From assembly GCA_037039685.1 (NCBI GenBank), contig JAWNGF010000003.1:5622571-5686570 (forward strand): a DNA stretch of 64,000 nt. The letters run 5' to 3'. Of this stretch, positions 30,178 to 41,738 are shown in pieces. This stretch comes from Ceratobasidium sp. AG-K. Lineage: Eukaryota; Basidiomycota; Agaricomycetes; Cantharellales; Ceratobasidiaceae. The notes beneath the pieces were generated by a model. It saw nothing but the letters and a program-made list of their open reading frames with translations. It did no database searches and was not told the origin of the DNA. Made by a program: the position numbers and the translations under genes. Position 1 is the stretch's first letter. Each line of letters opens with the position of its first letter.

Positions 30178-33100
30178 ATGCAAACTTCCCTCCGACGACA
30201 GGTTTTATGGGATCCCTTGGGCTCAGACAGGTTCATTGTTGGGGGAAGTAGTGAGGTGAAGCTTTACCAATGGAACTCAAAGGTATGACCATACTTCTTT
30301 TATACCGCCGGTTATATATCACAGTGTTGTTAGGCGGGAGAGGTTAGAACATTAGCGTCTCAGTCAGATTTGGCCCATATCAAAGTAAGTTTGTTATGTA
30401 GCGTTCTCTTTTTGGTCGAAACTAATCCTTGTGCTGGGTTAGTGTCTGGCTTGGTCCCCTCACACAATCATAGATGATCTCGTAGCTGTGGGACTAACTA
30501 GTGGAAGCGTGGAACTACTTCGCCTCCACAGCAACGTTGCATCTCTTCCCGGCTCCCATAACTCTCTAGGTGCCCCTAAAGTTGCATTATTACCAGTTAA
30601 ACATCAAAGACCATGTCATGCGGTGAGCTGCGTGCGTTAAACCAACCTATGCATCTAAAATGTACCAGTTAGAATTCTCCCCGATTGATCCTAATTATCT
30701 CGCAGTTGGGCTAGAGAAGACTAGAAACGAACCGAGTTTGCTAATCTGGGATATTGAACGCTCTGCTAGGACGCTACCTTCCCCTACTTCAGCCCTACCC
30801 GCATTTCCACGCGCGAATCCAAAACTTCTGGCCACGCGGCCTCCATTATCTATGGGTGGGACTGGGGAACTTCGACCCCTACAACACTATGGCTCAACCG
30901 AAATTGTTCACTCTATTTCGTTTTTACCTGGAACACCACATCTTTTGATTGCTGGAATAGGAACCAAGCGGATCGCAATGTACGATCTGAGGTCTCCTGG
31001 GATTGCTACTACCCCCTCCTCCGCTGCTGCACCTGGTGGATCTAGTCAACCCGCGTCGTACATGACTAAGGCCGTATATGGAATTGTTGTCGACCCTCTA
31101 GATGATAATCGTTTCGCGTCTTATGGCGAAGACGCCATTATAAGACTGTGGGACCGCCGGTGGACGGACCCGGTTATGGCGTGGGCGGAAACGGACTCAG
31201 GAACTGATTCGCGAGCATCTGGCGTTTCCATGATTCAGTTTTCGAAAGCTCGCCGCGGAGTTCTGGGTAGCTTGATGAAAGACGCCCATGCTGTTCGACT
31301 CTGGGATATCTTGGATCACCGACGCGAAGTCATGGAAAATGCTACTGAACCAGTGGAATCGGCTCGATGGAGCAACTATCAAATTGCCAAGAGTCATAGT
31401 CGTGGTCCATCCACGACTAGCACCACGACGAGCCACGCACACGGAGTTGCAGGATCGCTGCCAGACGGGCCTGTGTTGGCTCATACAACGATTGGTCAGT
31501 TTGCTTGGACGTGTTATACTTGTGCTCATAAACTTGTCGATGATCTCAGGTGCATTCTTCAAGAAAGGATTGTCTTCGTTTGCGTTTGCCCCACCTCAAC
31601 CTTGCTCGTCTCTTATTCCTCGCATTATTACTGTTTCCCGCGACGGCGCACTTGACATCTCGGCTATCTTCAGTTCTGATGTCCAAGCCTGGAGCAGCCG
31701 CGGGATGCTTGCTTCCACGACTCGAGCGCAACTAGACATCCCAACAGACGACCGGTCAAAGGACGAGCCTCTGGGCATACACACTAGTTGGAACGCGGAT
31801 GGCGAATGGATCGTACCTGAGCCTTGGGAAGTATTAGACGATCCTTTAGCTCCAGCGACAAGTGACGCACTCGGTCTCGCTCCTAGCCTATCCATCACAG
31901 ACGAGCGATCCGGTCGCGCTATTGATCGACACAGCGTACCCTCCGTTAAAAAGACTGCCGCGTCTCGAAGCTCTTCAGCCGCCCCTTCCGGAAGAGCGTA
32001 CAGCCCAGCAGCCCTAAGACGAATCCCCCTCGGAAAACACCGTCGTATTCGATCTGCCTCGCCCCTCCCGATGGATCCCGAGTCGGGAACCGACAGCGGC
32101 GAACCCATACCCCACATCGGTGCGAATGATAATCTTGGCATCTCGCCAGCAATGTCCGAAGCCCAGTGGAAAGGTGACGCGAACATTGGAGCGAGGCTAG
32201 TTGGAAAAAGCCGAAAGGCCCATTTGACTATGAAGGAAGACATTTCGATGGTCATGCGTCGCCGGGCTTCAAAAGGCTATGGGATTAAGAATGTATGTTG
32301 AGCATGGGTCTGGCACACACTTCGATTTCTAAATCATCATCCTTGTCCAGTTTCTTCGAAATGCCGACATCGTGGGCGAATCGCAGCAAGACACGGCTAG
32401 CGTAGCACATGTATGGCGGTGGTTGGATGGTGAGCACCCTCTGCGGCCATTGGTACCGTTTTAATTACGGTTTCCTCCTAGCCTCACGTGATCTCCTCTC
32501 GGCCGGCGCCTCGAGTCGAATCAATGGTATCGAGTTCAAGTACCAAGGCGTCCTTGGTATATGGGAGGGTTTTGGGCCACTCTCAACCACCACCTCTACC
32601 TTCGCTTCGATGCAACCGCACTCCGGTGCGGCAGACTCGCCGGCCTACTCCCCGCTTCTCGGGGCGGTAACTCCCCAGATGCATTCGAGCCCCGCTCTTG
32701 GGTACAACTCTAGCTTGGGACTCAGCAGGCCGCCCTCCCAACGTGGTGGGAAACGAGGAGAGCGACACAAGTCTCCTCAAAGGGATGGATATGACGCGGC
32801 GATTAGCATCCTTAATATGCGGCGAGATTCTATGGCAGAGTATTCGGGTGACAATGGTGCGGCGCTTGGGAGCTCTGAGCCCCGCGAGCCTGGACAAAAG
32901 CGCCGCTTTGGTCGACTTGGGAGGAGAAGGCTGGCCTTGGCACTTTGTGGGTGGGACATAAATAATGCGGAAATTCGAAATGATATTTCCCGGTTAGTTT
33001 CTGACCGGCTGTTGTAACTTGACAGCTGAGTCGATTCGTGGATTCAGGTGGCTGAGAGAAGGCAAATGTACTAAAGCCGCGTGCTGGGCCGTTTTTTTGA

Positions 33101-34358
33101 ACGATTTCAAGTTGGCGGTGGACGCTCTAATGCATAGCTCAGGTGCGCGCATTTACTAGCAAACATATGCGTCGTTTCCTTACCCCCATATAGACGACAT
33201 GTATCGAATTATTTCCGGCATCATTGTCGCTGCCGATGCGGAGCCAGACAAGCGTCTGAAAGGCTCGTGGCGCGAGCATTGTCAAAAACTCGGAGGTCGC
33301 TTGGAAGATCCGTATCTCCGCATCATGCTTGCCCACCTTGCCTTCGACGACTGGATCACCGTGGTTGAAGAAGTGGCTATCCCTCTTCGTGATCGGCTGA
33401 ATATTGCTTTGAGGTTCCTCGATGATGGGGAGGTAGGTGAATCATGCTATTCGAGCGGCCCAACCAGGCTCAATCACTCGGCAGCTGGGCCAGTTCTTTC
33501 AGGACCTCAAGAAAGACTTGGAGCGAGCAGGCGACCTGGAGGCGCTCCTTTTTACAGGGTTAAGCGCTGTTGGGCTTCGAGTACTGCAGCGCTACGTGGA
33601 CAATACGGGAGACGTCCAAACAGCTGCACTTCTCTCAAGCCTTGTATGTCCCGGAATGCTACAAAATGGCCGAGCCGAGAGGTGGGTAACCACATACGAA
33701 GACCTCCTTGATGGCTGGCGAATGTTCCACCAACGGTGTCAATTCGGTATTGAGCGCGGGGAGATCCTACGCGAGCTGGTCGCAGCCGGCGATCGAGAGC
33801 CATTCGAGTGGGTTCCACGCCAACTTGCCATGCGCTGTAACTTTTGTGACAAGATCGTCAATGCGCCTGGACCAATAGACTTTGGGCGAAACGCAACGAC
33901 GGGAATAGCGTCGGGCCTTGAGCGTGTTCGTGTACGTACCAACGCCTTGATAATTCGCAAATGTCACGCTGACCTAGTGATTTTAGCTCACGTTCTGTCC
34001 TCACTGCAAAAAGGCGTTACCCAAATGTGATATATGCCTCATGTCCCTGAGTGGACCACTTTCCGATTTCCTTCGTGATTCAGAGTTGATCAGCATGGAA
34101 ACCACGCATGGTGAGATTAACACTTTGAGCCGAAACGGCATTGCTGAACTCAAATTGTTCTTGGCTTTAGATACGTTTGACGATGCTCTCGTATTCTGCC
34201 AAAACTGTCGACACGGGGGACATGCCGTACACATTATGGAATGGTTTTTTGGCAACGCTGAGAGCGATGCTCTGGGTCATAGAGAATGTGCAGTAGCCGA
34301 TTGTAACTGTAACTGCGCTCTCGAATCTGGGTACGAGGAAGAAATGGGGACACCATAG
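30178..34358 (+). CDS. MIOS/SEA4 homologue, GATOR2 (SEACAT) subunit
   Basis: Exons: 30178-30282, 30334-30384, 30443-30622, 30669-31494, 31550-32292, 32351-32429, 32482-32992, 33048-33142, 33194-33432, 33503-33931, 33987-34358; about 1,209 residues. N-terminal WD40 propeller strands include LWDPLGSDRFIVGG, LEFSPIDPNYLAVGL and SLLIWDIER. The C-terminal helical part has RYVDNTGDVQTAAL. It ends in a RING-like zinc module with CNFC, CPHCKKALPKCDIC and CQNCRHGGHAVHIMEW, closely matching animal MIOS. GATOR2 sits on the vacuole and opposes GATOR1, so it keeps TORC1 active when amino acids are present. The intron at 33433-33502 is uncertain: a 31-nt alternative (33437-33467) also keeps the frame and retains about 13 residues that look conserved. 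A LINE now lies 140 bp upstream. Confidence 0.9.
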
Positions 34359-34378
34359 GCGTCTTCTTATGAATATAT

Positions 34379-34404
34379 GCGCCGGAATCCTGTATTACCG
34401 GCGC
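34379..34404 (+). terminator. GC-rich hairpin in the 3' flank of the MIOS gene
   Basis: GCGCCGG (34379-34385) pairs perfectly with CCGGCGC (34398-34404) across a 12-nt AT-rich loop, 20 nt after the stop codon. It may be a 3' UTR structure; its role is unknown. Confidence 0.35.
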
Positions 34405-35023
34405 TCTGGGTGCCAGATTATATATTCAACATGCGATAACTGTCTCACGAGTTTGTGGAAACAATGGTGAACTATCAGACATCAAGCTCGCCGCTAGCGC
34501 GATGTTTTTATAGAATAAATTCGGTTCATATTCGCTACCTCTGCACGCACACACTAGGGATATCACGGTCGAGGAAATCTCAGAACTACTCAGCAGGAAG
34601 GTTAGGTATACAGAACGGTACAGGGAAGGGGAACATGGTATGTGTGCCCAAGCTAGTCGGCGTACACATCAAGTATAATGCTTCCCCGATATGAGCAGGC
34701 ATCCTCAAGGCGGTCGTCTGTGCGATTTTACTACTTACAAAACTATACCACTTAAAGTACAAATACGCGACTCGAGACAGGCGACGAGCGTTGGAGGCTG
34801 CTGCATCCAAAACGGAAGAAATGTAGAAAAAATCCTCCTAGATAGCCCAAGCCCAGCCCTGAGATTGAATCCAGGAATTTCCCGGAAGCAGCCGGAGCAG
34901 TTGTGGTGGGGGACCTCGATAGAGCAAGATCCGTGGCTCGATCCCGTGGCAGTGTAAATTTACTTGGACCACAACGATTATATAAGTAGCGTTCTCCCCC
35001 GACACCAAACCAACGCTGCTATC
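34405..35023. other. Intergenic, no gene recognised
   Basis: Short open frames only. It contains a 13-base string (TATATATTCAACA) that also ends the copia LTR, but no further similarity. Confidence 0.45.
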
Positions 35024-38000
35024 ATGCTCAGCGACAAAGAGATCTTAATGAAATCTGACGACGATATGTGGCCTACGATATCCGACAAGCCTGCTCCTTT
35101 CATCCTTCTACTAGAGGATATTTTGGCCCTCCCGGAGGTCGACACTCGGAAGCGCATTCGGAATATGCTTTCCAATGAAGGTTTCAAGGAGAAAGTATGC
35201 TAGGCATGTTCCTCTCGTTGCTTCGACGATGTGCGGGAAGGTAAGGGATTTGTGCCACCCAAATTTTGTTCGTTGACCACTCCGCTCTAGCTCTGCGACA
35301 GGAGTTCGGACTTGAATATCAAGGTCCATTATCACAGTTAGAGGTAGCACCAAGTGAGCCTTATTCGTCAGACTCATTATGCGATGCCTGGCTGACGACA
35401 TTACCAGATATTAGCACCATGAATCGCCTGCGACAATCATTCGAAGGTCCGTTTTTGGGAGACGCACAGGGCGGTCTATTCAGCTACCTCGAAGAAAACA
35501 ACAGCCTCTTCAAAGATCCACACACACCCAAATATTACGGCAAATTCTGCTCTATCGTTCAAAGCTCAGGTACTGGAAAGTCCCGCGCCATGGTGGAGGT
35601 AAGTGTGCCTACTTGCATGTATTGACACCTATATCACGTCACCCCACATTTGTAGCTGCGGACCAGGGGTGTGATTGTATTATATATTAATATTCGTAAC
35701 AAAAACGAGAGCAACGTCTTTCCGCCGAGGGACAGTCTCTTAGCTGACGTCTTAACCACATTCCCCCCAAGCGAAGAGGAGTATGCGAAACAATGCTACG
35801 CCCTATTCACAGCAATTTTCCGCGCTCTCGGGGTGCTTTTACACACAACATGAATCTCGAGAAGATAACCGGCGTGGCCCCGGTTGAAGCTTGGAACAGG
35901 GTGATGTGTAATTTCGCCTCGGGTGACCGCAAGAGCTTCTTCCAGAATGTCATGAAGATATACCAAACTGTCAGTGATACAATAACCATGCGACCCGCGT
36001 ACTAATCGCACATTGACGCTGCCGTTTCCCTCAGGTTCTCATTGAAATTGAATCAAATATCTGCAAAAACGAGGCTACCGTATCATCCCAGTCGGAACAC
36101 CCGGACAACATCGCCGCCCCGACCTCCAGCCAACTAGTAAGGAATGAACGCGAATACAAGGCTGATGTGCAAGAGGATCCGGAAGGTCATGAAGACTCAC
36201 CTCAAGCTGATGGCATAAAGCCATCGTCGAGTAAAACACGGTTCAAGAGCGACGGTACCTGCCCCTTTTGCCAGCTGCCCAAACGGTGCCAACTGATTTG
36301 TAGGTCCGGTTAAACCCATTATCGGAGAAGCAGGCCTGAAAGATGGATACGAGAAGTGGATCTTATCCCCCAAGAACATGCCACAGCACGACGAGGCACC
36401 CAACAAGCCCCAGCTAGTCATCGAGTTCGATGAAGCCCATACGCTTAGTGATATGGCTCAATACTATCGCCCGTCGCGTATTATCTGTCAGGTAATAAGC
36501 GCATACTCCCGGCGCGTACTTCCTGTATGGGTCCTGTTTGCTTCCACAACTTCCCAGGTAGCTGACTTCTCGGCGCCCTCTGTTACATGTGAGGACAAAC
36601 TCACGTCCCTTTGGGATATTCTAACATCCCTGTATAGGGAATTCACTGCGTGTCTCTTCGGATGGTGAATTACCGTTCCCTCCTTATATTCATCTGGGGT
36701 GGGATCAGCACGCACAGGAGATTTCGTCTGTCCCGCCCAGCAAAGTTGCTGACTTCCGGTATATTGCAAGCTTGGGCCGCCCCCTGTGAGTCCATATAGG
36801 TGCATACGGATCTAGGACTGACGCACAGTGGCCACTAGGTGGCGGTCCCTGATGAACTTTCATCCGGCTGCCCCCTCGCCGATGGAAACGGTCTGCGAAA
36901 AACTATGCGGCTCTTCACAATATAACCCCCGCTCGGATCAATCAGCGTTGGCTGTGCTGGGTGCTCGGTTCTGCCTCGACGTATGTCTAGGACACCATGA
37001 ATCTAACAAATTCCACACTCAGGCAGTCGCTAGCCACCTTCGGGTTCTTCAGGCAGTTACCGCTGATCGGGTTTGGCAGACGACCGAACATCCCTCTGAG
37101 CCCCTACTAGCCTGTACTGCCGCATCTATACTTCGCCAGAGTGTCGACATTCGGGATGACACGTTATCAACACTACATGCTAAAATCAAGAGCGGCATGA
37201 TCGACACTGGGCGTCGCGGGGAGCTAACTAGCCGATTGATACTACTAATCGCCAAGGATATCTATGTTGGGAACTCTTGCAAGGATGAGCTCGAATCTCG
37301 ATCGGAGGATCCCTGGGCGGTATCATTACGGGACTGCCGGCCGATCCCCGTTATCGATTTCCTTGAGTTTTTGTTTGGACCTGTCGTATGGAGCGCAGGG
37401 GGTAGGGAGATGTTTCAGCATTGGTGCCTAAATTTCTCTCATTGGATTTCAATGGAGGGAAAAATATGGGAAAAGTCTGCCAGTGGGCTTCCGAGGCGAG
37501 TGGAGTCTGATGTAGTCCCACCCCTTGCTCTAACGGGTGGCCCGCTACAGCCGAAGTGATTTTGCACGGCGACATTGGTATCGAACCAGTGGTGTACAGT
37601 GCTCTCACAACCAGCGTCTCATCGACAAGGTCATTCCGATCTACTATAATCCCCCAGTCAACCATAAACTCGGTGGATCAACGCATCGCTATTCTCAAAT
37701 CCTGATCTCCGATAAAACGAAGCAGAAATCCTCTTACATGGAGCTCGACATCATCACACCACAGGATGCCATCGGCTGCAACTCACAAGAACCCTATATT
37801 GCTATCCTACTTGACTTATGCGTCCAGAGGGAACACAGCATCCCAGTAAAACCTAGCTTGGGATCGAACTGTTTGCGTATCTATGCCAGTGGCATGACCA
37901 CCACCAGCTTCCCGTTTTTCAGCGCCTACCCCAAAATGTTCGATACCCTACGAGATATTCTGATACTCGAGGATCTCGAAAGCGAAAAGGGCTCGACAAT

Positions 38001-38130
38001 CGCGCGGTTGGCAGCGAGGACTCGGTTTGGGGAGACTGTTGGCAATGAACACATACTGTGGGATGTCAACCCTGGAGATTTTGATTCCTACAACGAGAAC
38101 AAGGGGCTTGCGAGGTTTTGGCAGGGCTAG
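35024..38130 (+). pseudogene. P-loop NTPase-like gene, probably disrupted
   Basis: A multi-exon gene of a lineage-expanded basidiomycete type. Supported exons are 35024-35194, about 35302-35598, from 35656, to 35969, 36035-36254, 36304-36588, 36638-36785 and from 36839, with typical splice sites. Walker A is SSGTGKSR, interrupted soon after by an intron. Walker B is LVIEFDEAHTLSD about 280 codons later. An acidic, Ser-rich linker separates them. The C-terminal part (37560-38130) has no domain I recognise. Two places need a frame change without an acceptable intron, near 35840 (GVLLHTT stop versus THNMNLEKITG) and near 37550. Either I misplace exons or the gene is decaying. Such NTPases resemble those in Crinkler-type and related fungal proteins; a specific role is not assignable. 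Confidence 0.6.
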
Positions 38131-39774
38131 CCACAGCTGCATCTTTGGCGGTTTGTTTGTATAATAGTTTGGTTTTCCAATAAATAGTAGCCGAGCTTGA
38201 TGATAAGCAAATGGAACGAAGGAACCGAGTTACTCAAGTCGATGTCTTTCAGGGATAATTTCCACTGGCAGATTTTGCCACTGGGAGGTCAGCCAGACAA
38301 ATAAGAGGCAAGAAATAATCAGATCTAGGCACGCGAGAGCGTTAACAAGCACATGCGGGGAGACCGTTCGATTGGGCATGTCCAGGCTAATAATTGCCGT
38401 TGATTGCGGTGAGTGTTCGTAAGTGGTAACATCGGTGGCGGCTTGGACTCACATAATCCCAACTGGCGAGTCCTGAGTCCGCACGAATGTTTGCGTTCAA
38501 TCCCATGTCTCGAATAGGGGTCAAGGCGGGATGGCGCTGGGTTGAAGAAGGTATAGGCTACATGGATACCATTAGTACGTTTGGACAATTACTGGAGCGG
38601 CAAATTACCTGTTTGCATCGAGGAAAATGGCGTGTAAGCCCGCCCTATTCACACCAGCGAGTGTTGCCGATGGATGGTCGATTCAAGACTTGCACAGACA
38701 CACTCTGTAGGTCACATTCGCCTCTTTCTCATGCCAGTTGCTGACATCTTTATTGGCAGCTACCACATGGAAACAAATACCAAAGCGGCCATTGGTGGAG
38801 AGGAGGTATCGGGATGATGACTGCCGGGTCGGGTCTGGCGCAGGCGTTGTATGCGTGGCGCTCTTGTAATTTGGACATGTAAGCTCAATGTCTTTGGGCC
38901 TACATGCGCCGGGTGGGCGGGATGGTCGATCCTCTAATATATATTGGATTCTCACTTGCGAGCTCGTCTGAGAATACTAAACAACTATGGCTTCCTGTAG
39001 TGAGTTCGATGATATGATGAAGGACACAGTGGGGGTACGAGAAGGCTAATATGACCGGCATTAGGTCCGTAGTGATCGGCAATAGTCATGTACCGCTTTA
39101 GGAAAATATTTGATACTAGTCCGAGGGGGAGATTTAGATATCTCACCTGGCTTGAAGGCACATCGTGACGAGGATACAGTGGCAGGCACTTGGAGAACGA
39201 CGTCAAGTTTGTTACGTTACCGACCAGCGTGCCGAGGAACCACTTCTTTGGCTAGCCACACTCGGGGCCCAACCTTGCTCACGCATACAGAAACCAACCT
39301 CGCGCCCACCAAGAAACGACCAGTCACAAGACACGGACTAGACGAAACAAGCACCGGGCATACTTATTCTAACTCGAAAAAATCTACACCAATAAATGAC
39401 AAGACATCCTTCCTTGAACGATACAACAGTTGTAAGCATACATGTACAAGCGTGTTTCATTACGAGTAGAAGTAGCAAAGCGGAACTGAAGAGGGATAAG
39501 CGTTTAGCGAGGACATTCCAGAAGACGTGCATAGAAAAAGGAACCAAAAAGAAACAGACTTCTCTCGGGTAGCCGGCGTTCTGCACAGAACGAGCTCGGT
39601 CCGAGCACAATATCGCACCACCTGTTCGACGCCAGACCGTGTACTTTGTCCAACGTCATCTACGGGACGTCACTCCAATTCCACGTTGACGGCTATCGCA
39701 CCACCTTCCCCGCATGACGACCTTCCCCGCGCTCGAGTCACCGGTGACGCCCCTCCCCCCACCCGATCCAGCGC
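38131..39774. other. Intergenic, no gene recognised
   Basis: 1.6 kb between two convergent genes. The open frames are short, overlap each other on both strands, and show no recognisable motif or coherent splicing. Confidence 0.5.
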
Positions 39775-41627
39775 CTAAGCGTACGGCGGCGGAGACGCAG
39801 GCCTCGACACGACCGGCGTATGCATCGCGCTCCCAAGCGCACGTGGCGTCAAGAACCCACTCCCAGCCCCGGGACTCATCTCAAACAAGTCCGGCGGACT
39901 CGCCCAGCCATCCAATCCAGTCACCATCTCCTCGCCCACGGCCATCCCGTCCTCTTCGTCAATACTCGCAGCCCGCTCTCGGCCCTGTCGCGAGCGCGAG
40001 AAATTCGCGGGTACGCCGATCCCGGCTACGCGTTTCCAGTCGTGCGAGCCGCAGACGACGAGGAGGCCGGTGAGGAGTACGGCGTCGAGGTTGTCGTATC
40101 CTTCGGGTGTGAGCTCGAGTTGGGTTCCGGCGCTTGTGAGGCGGCGAGAGAGGACAGCGAGGGGTCGGCCGTCGGGGTGGGAGCGGCAGGTGTACTGGAT
40201 CGAGGAGGAGTTGGATGAGAGGGAGAGGGAAGATCCGGCGCGGGATGAGGCCTCGATCCAGGTCATCCAGGGTAGGAAACCGGGCAAACCGAATCGTCGT
40301 TCTCTGCCATGTTATTTAGTTTAGAATAGAGGAATATTATAGAATGAGGACCCACCGTTTCTCGAAAAATGGACTACTGCTATACACGATTTCGTCTAAG
40401 ATCTTCTTTTGACCGTGCATCCGGACCTTGGTCAAGCGTTTACCCTTGAACGAACTCGAGACCCACTCGATCGACGCGATACGCATCAATCGTCGGCCGT
40501 CTTCCACGTCTGCACCATCATCATCGGTCGAGACGTATCGTGCCAGGGTCGTATATGGGCCAATAGTCGTAATCACCACTTCAGGCCTATTTCCGACTGA
40601 AAACACGCCCGAGAGCAATTGTTTCGAATCGAGCGTGAGAACGACGGGTTCGTTTGTGGGCGCAGGTGCGGGGGTGGGACGAGCAAGTGGGAGTGCGAGG
40701 TTCGGAACCGAGTGGGCGACTCCCCGGGTGCGTGGTAGCAGTCCACGGGGAACATTCGTCAACGAAGCAAGTGGGCGCGTGAATGGCGCTTGACCATAAC
40801 TCGGAAGCGCATGTTCAGACCTCATCGCGGCGGGAACGAGTGAGGGTTCATTGGCACCGGCTGGGTAGCGCCGCCAATCGTGGGGGCCGGACACAGTGAC
40901 GAGTGCAGTAAGAACCACGGCATCGGCATGTTGCAGGCCGGTCGAGGTCAGCTTGAGACGTGTGCCCAGCGCCGACTTGCGCGATACGAGCACAGCGAGC
41001 ACGCGCCGGTCAAGATCGACGGCCTAGAATAAGTGTCATTTAGCGCCGAAGTTACTCCGAACCAAATGGGGAAGGAGAATGGCGAGATGTGCGATGCAGC
41101 ACCTCGATGGCAAGTTGTCGGAGAGAAGAATTTACGCAACGAGGACGATAATACGTACCAACCAACGCCCCCGCTTTTCCACCCACTTGATCCAAGGCTG
41201 TGTTCCGTAGCGTTGAAACCGCTGTGAAATGATTAGCCGACGTTACTGAAATACTTGGCATACTGCGCACCTTGGTAGACCCCCAGTCGGTCACCTTGAC
41301 CCATGCGTCGAGCGTCATGACCAGCCCTTCCGTCTCGATCGTCGTACGCTTCCCGTTGGCCCCCGACGCCCAGCGAATAACCGCCGCATTTCGCGATGTT
41401 TCAGGATGGGAAATAACCGTTACCGGTCCGGCCGTCGCAATCGCATACCGAATCGTCTGTCCAGAACGTAGCAAGCCTCGCAGCAACGACGTCGAATCCA
41501 GTGAGAAGGTTTCTGCAAATGCCGTCGGCTCGGCCGGGTCACTCGACAAGAACGGGTTGACGAGGCCGTCGAGAGATAATATGCCACTGGGGCCAGTGAC
41601 CATGGCGAGGGGACCAGATAATGGCAT
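39775..41627 (-). CDS. Protein with two DUF6593-like domains in tandem
   Basis: Four exons, 41627-41271, 41221-41159, 41023-40356 and 40303-39775, give 538 residues with consistent phases. Two copies of one domain follow each other. Copy 1 starts FSLDSTSLLRG and ends TALVTVSGPHDWRR. Copy 2 starts LTLDSKQLLSG and ends TGLLVVCGSHDWKR. Each has a beta-rich half (RYAIATAGPVTVIS; PEVVITTIGPYTTLARY), a Trp-containing turn (QPWIKWVEK; LPWMTWIEA), a segment LAVLVSRK or LAVLSRRL, and a closing hydrophobic helix. The pattern resembles DUF6593, a basidiomycete family of unknown function that usually has one copy of about 190 residues. The last 80 residues are Pro/Ser-rich. No signal peptide is visible. 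The exon break lies after the beta half in both copies, so the gene probably arose by internal duplication. Confidence 0.7.
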
Positions 41628-41738
41628 CGCGCAGGCTTGGTTTTATCGTCGCATGGAGCAAGAGCTCAAACGGCCCGAATATCACACCTCTCCGCAGGGT
41701 CTACCGATAATCATTAATCGCTATTATGTAAACATTCT

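Noticed and set aside
33437..33467. 31-nt intron as the primary model in the MIOS gene
   Set aside because: Kept as an alternative only; the length is below usual fungal introns although the encoded residues look conserved.
34419..34431. TATATATTCAACA near the MIOS 3' flank, same as the copia LTR end, possible solo LTR
   Set aside because: Similarity ends after 13 bases on both sides, and the string is AT-rich and simple.
39000..39780. Several 60-120 codon frames on both strands as possible small genes
   Set aside because: They overlap each other, lack motifs and show no coherent splicing or codon pattern.
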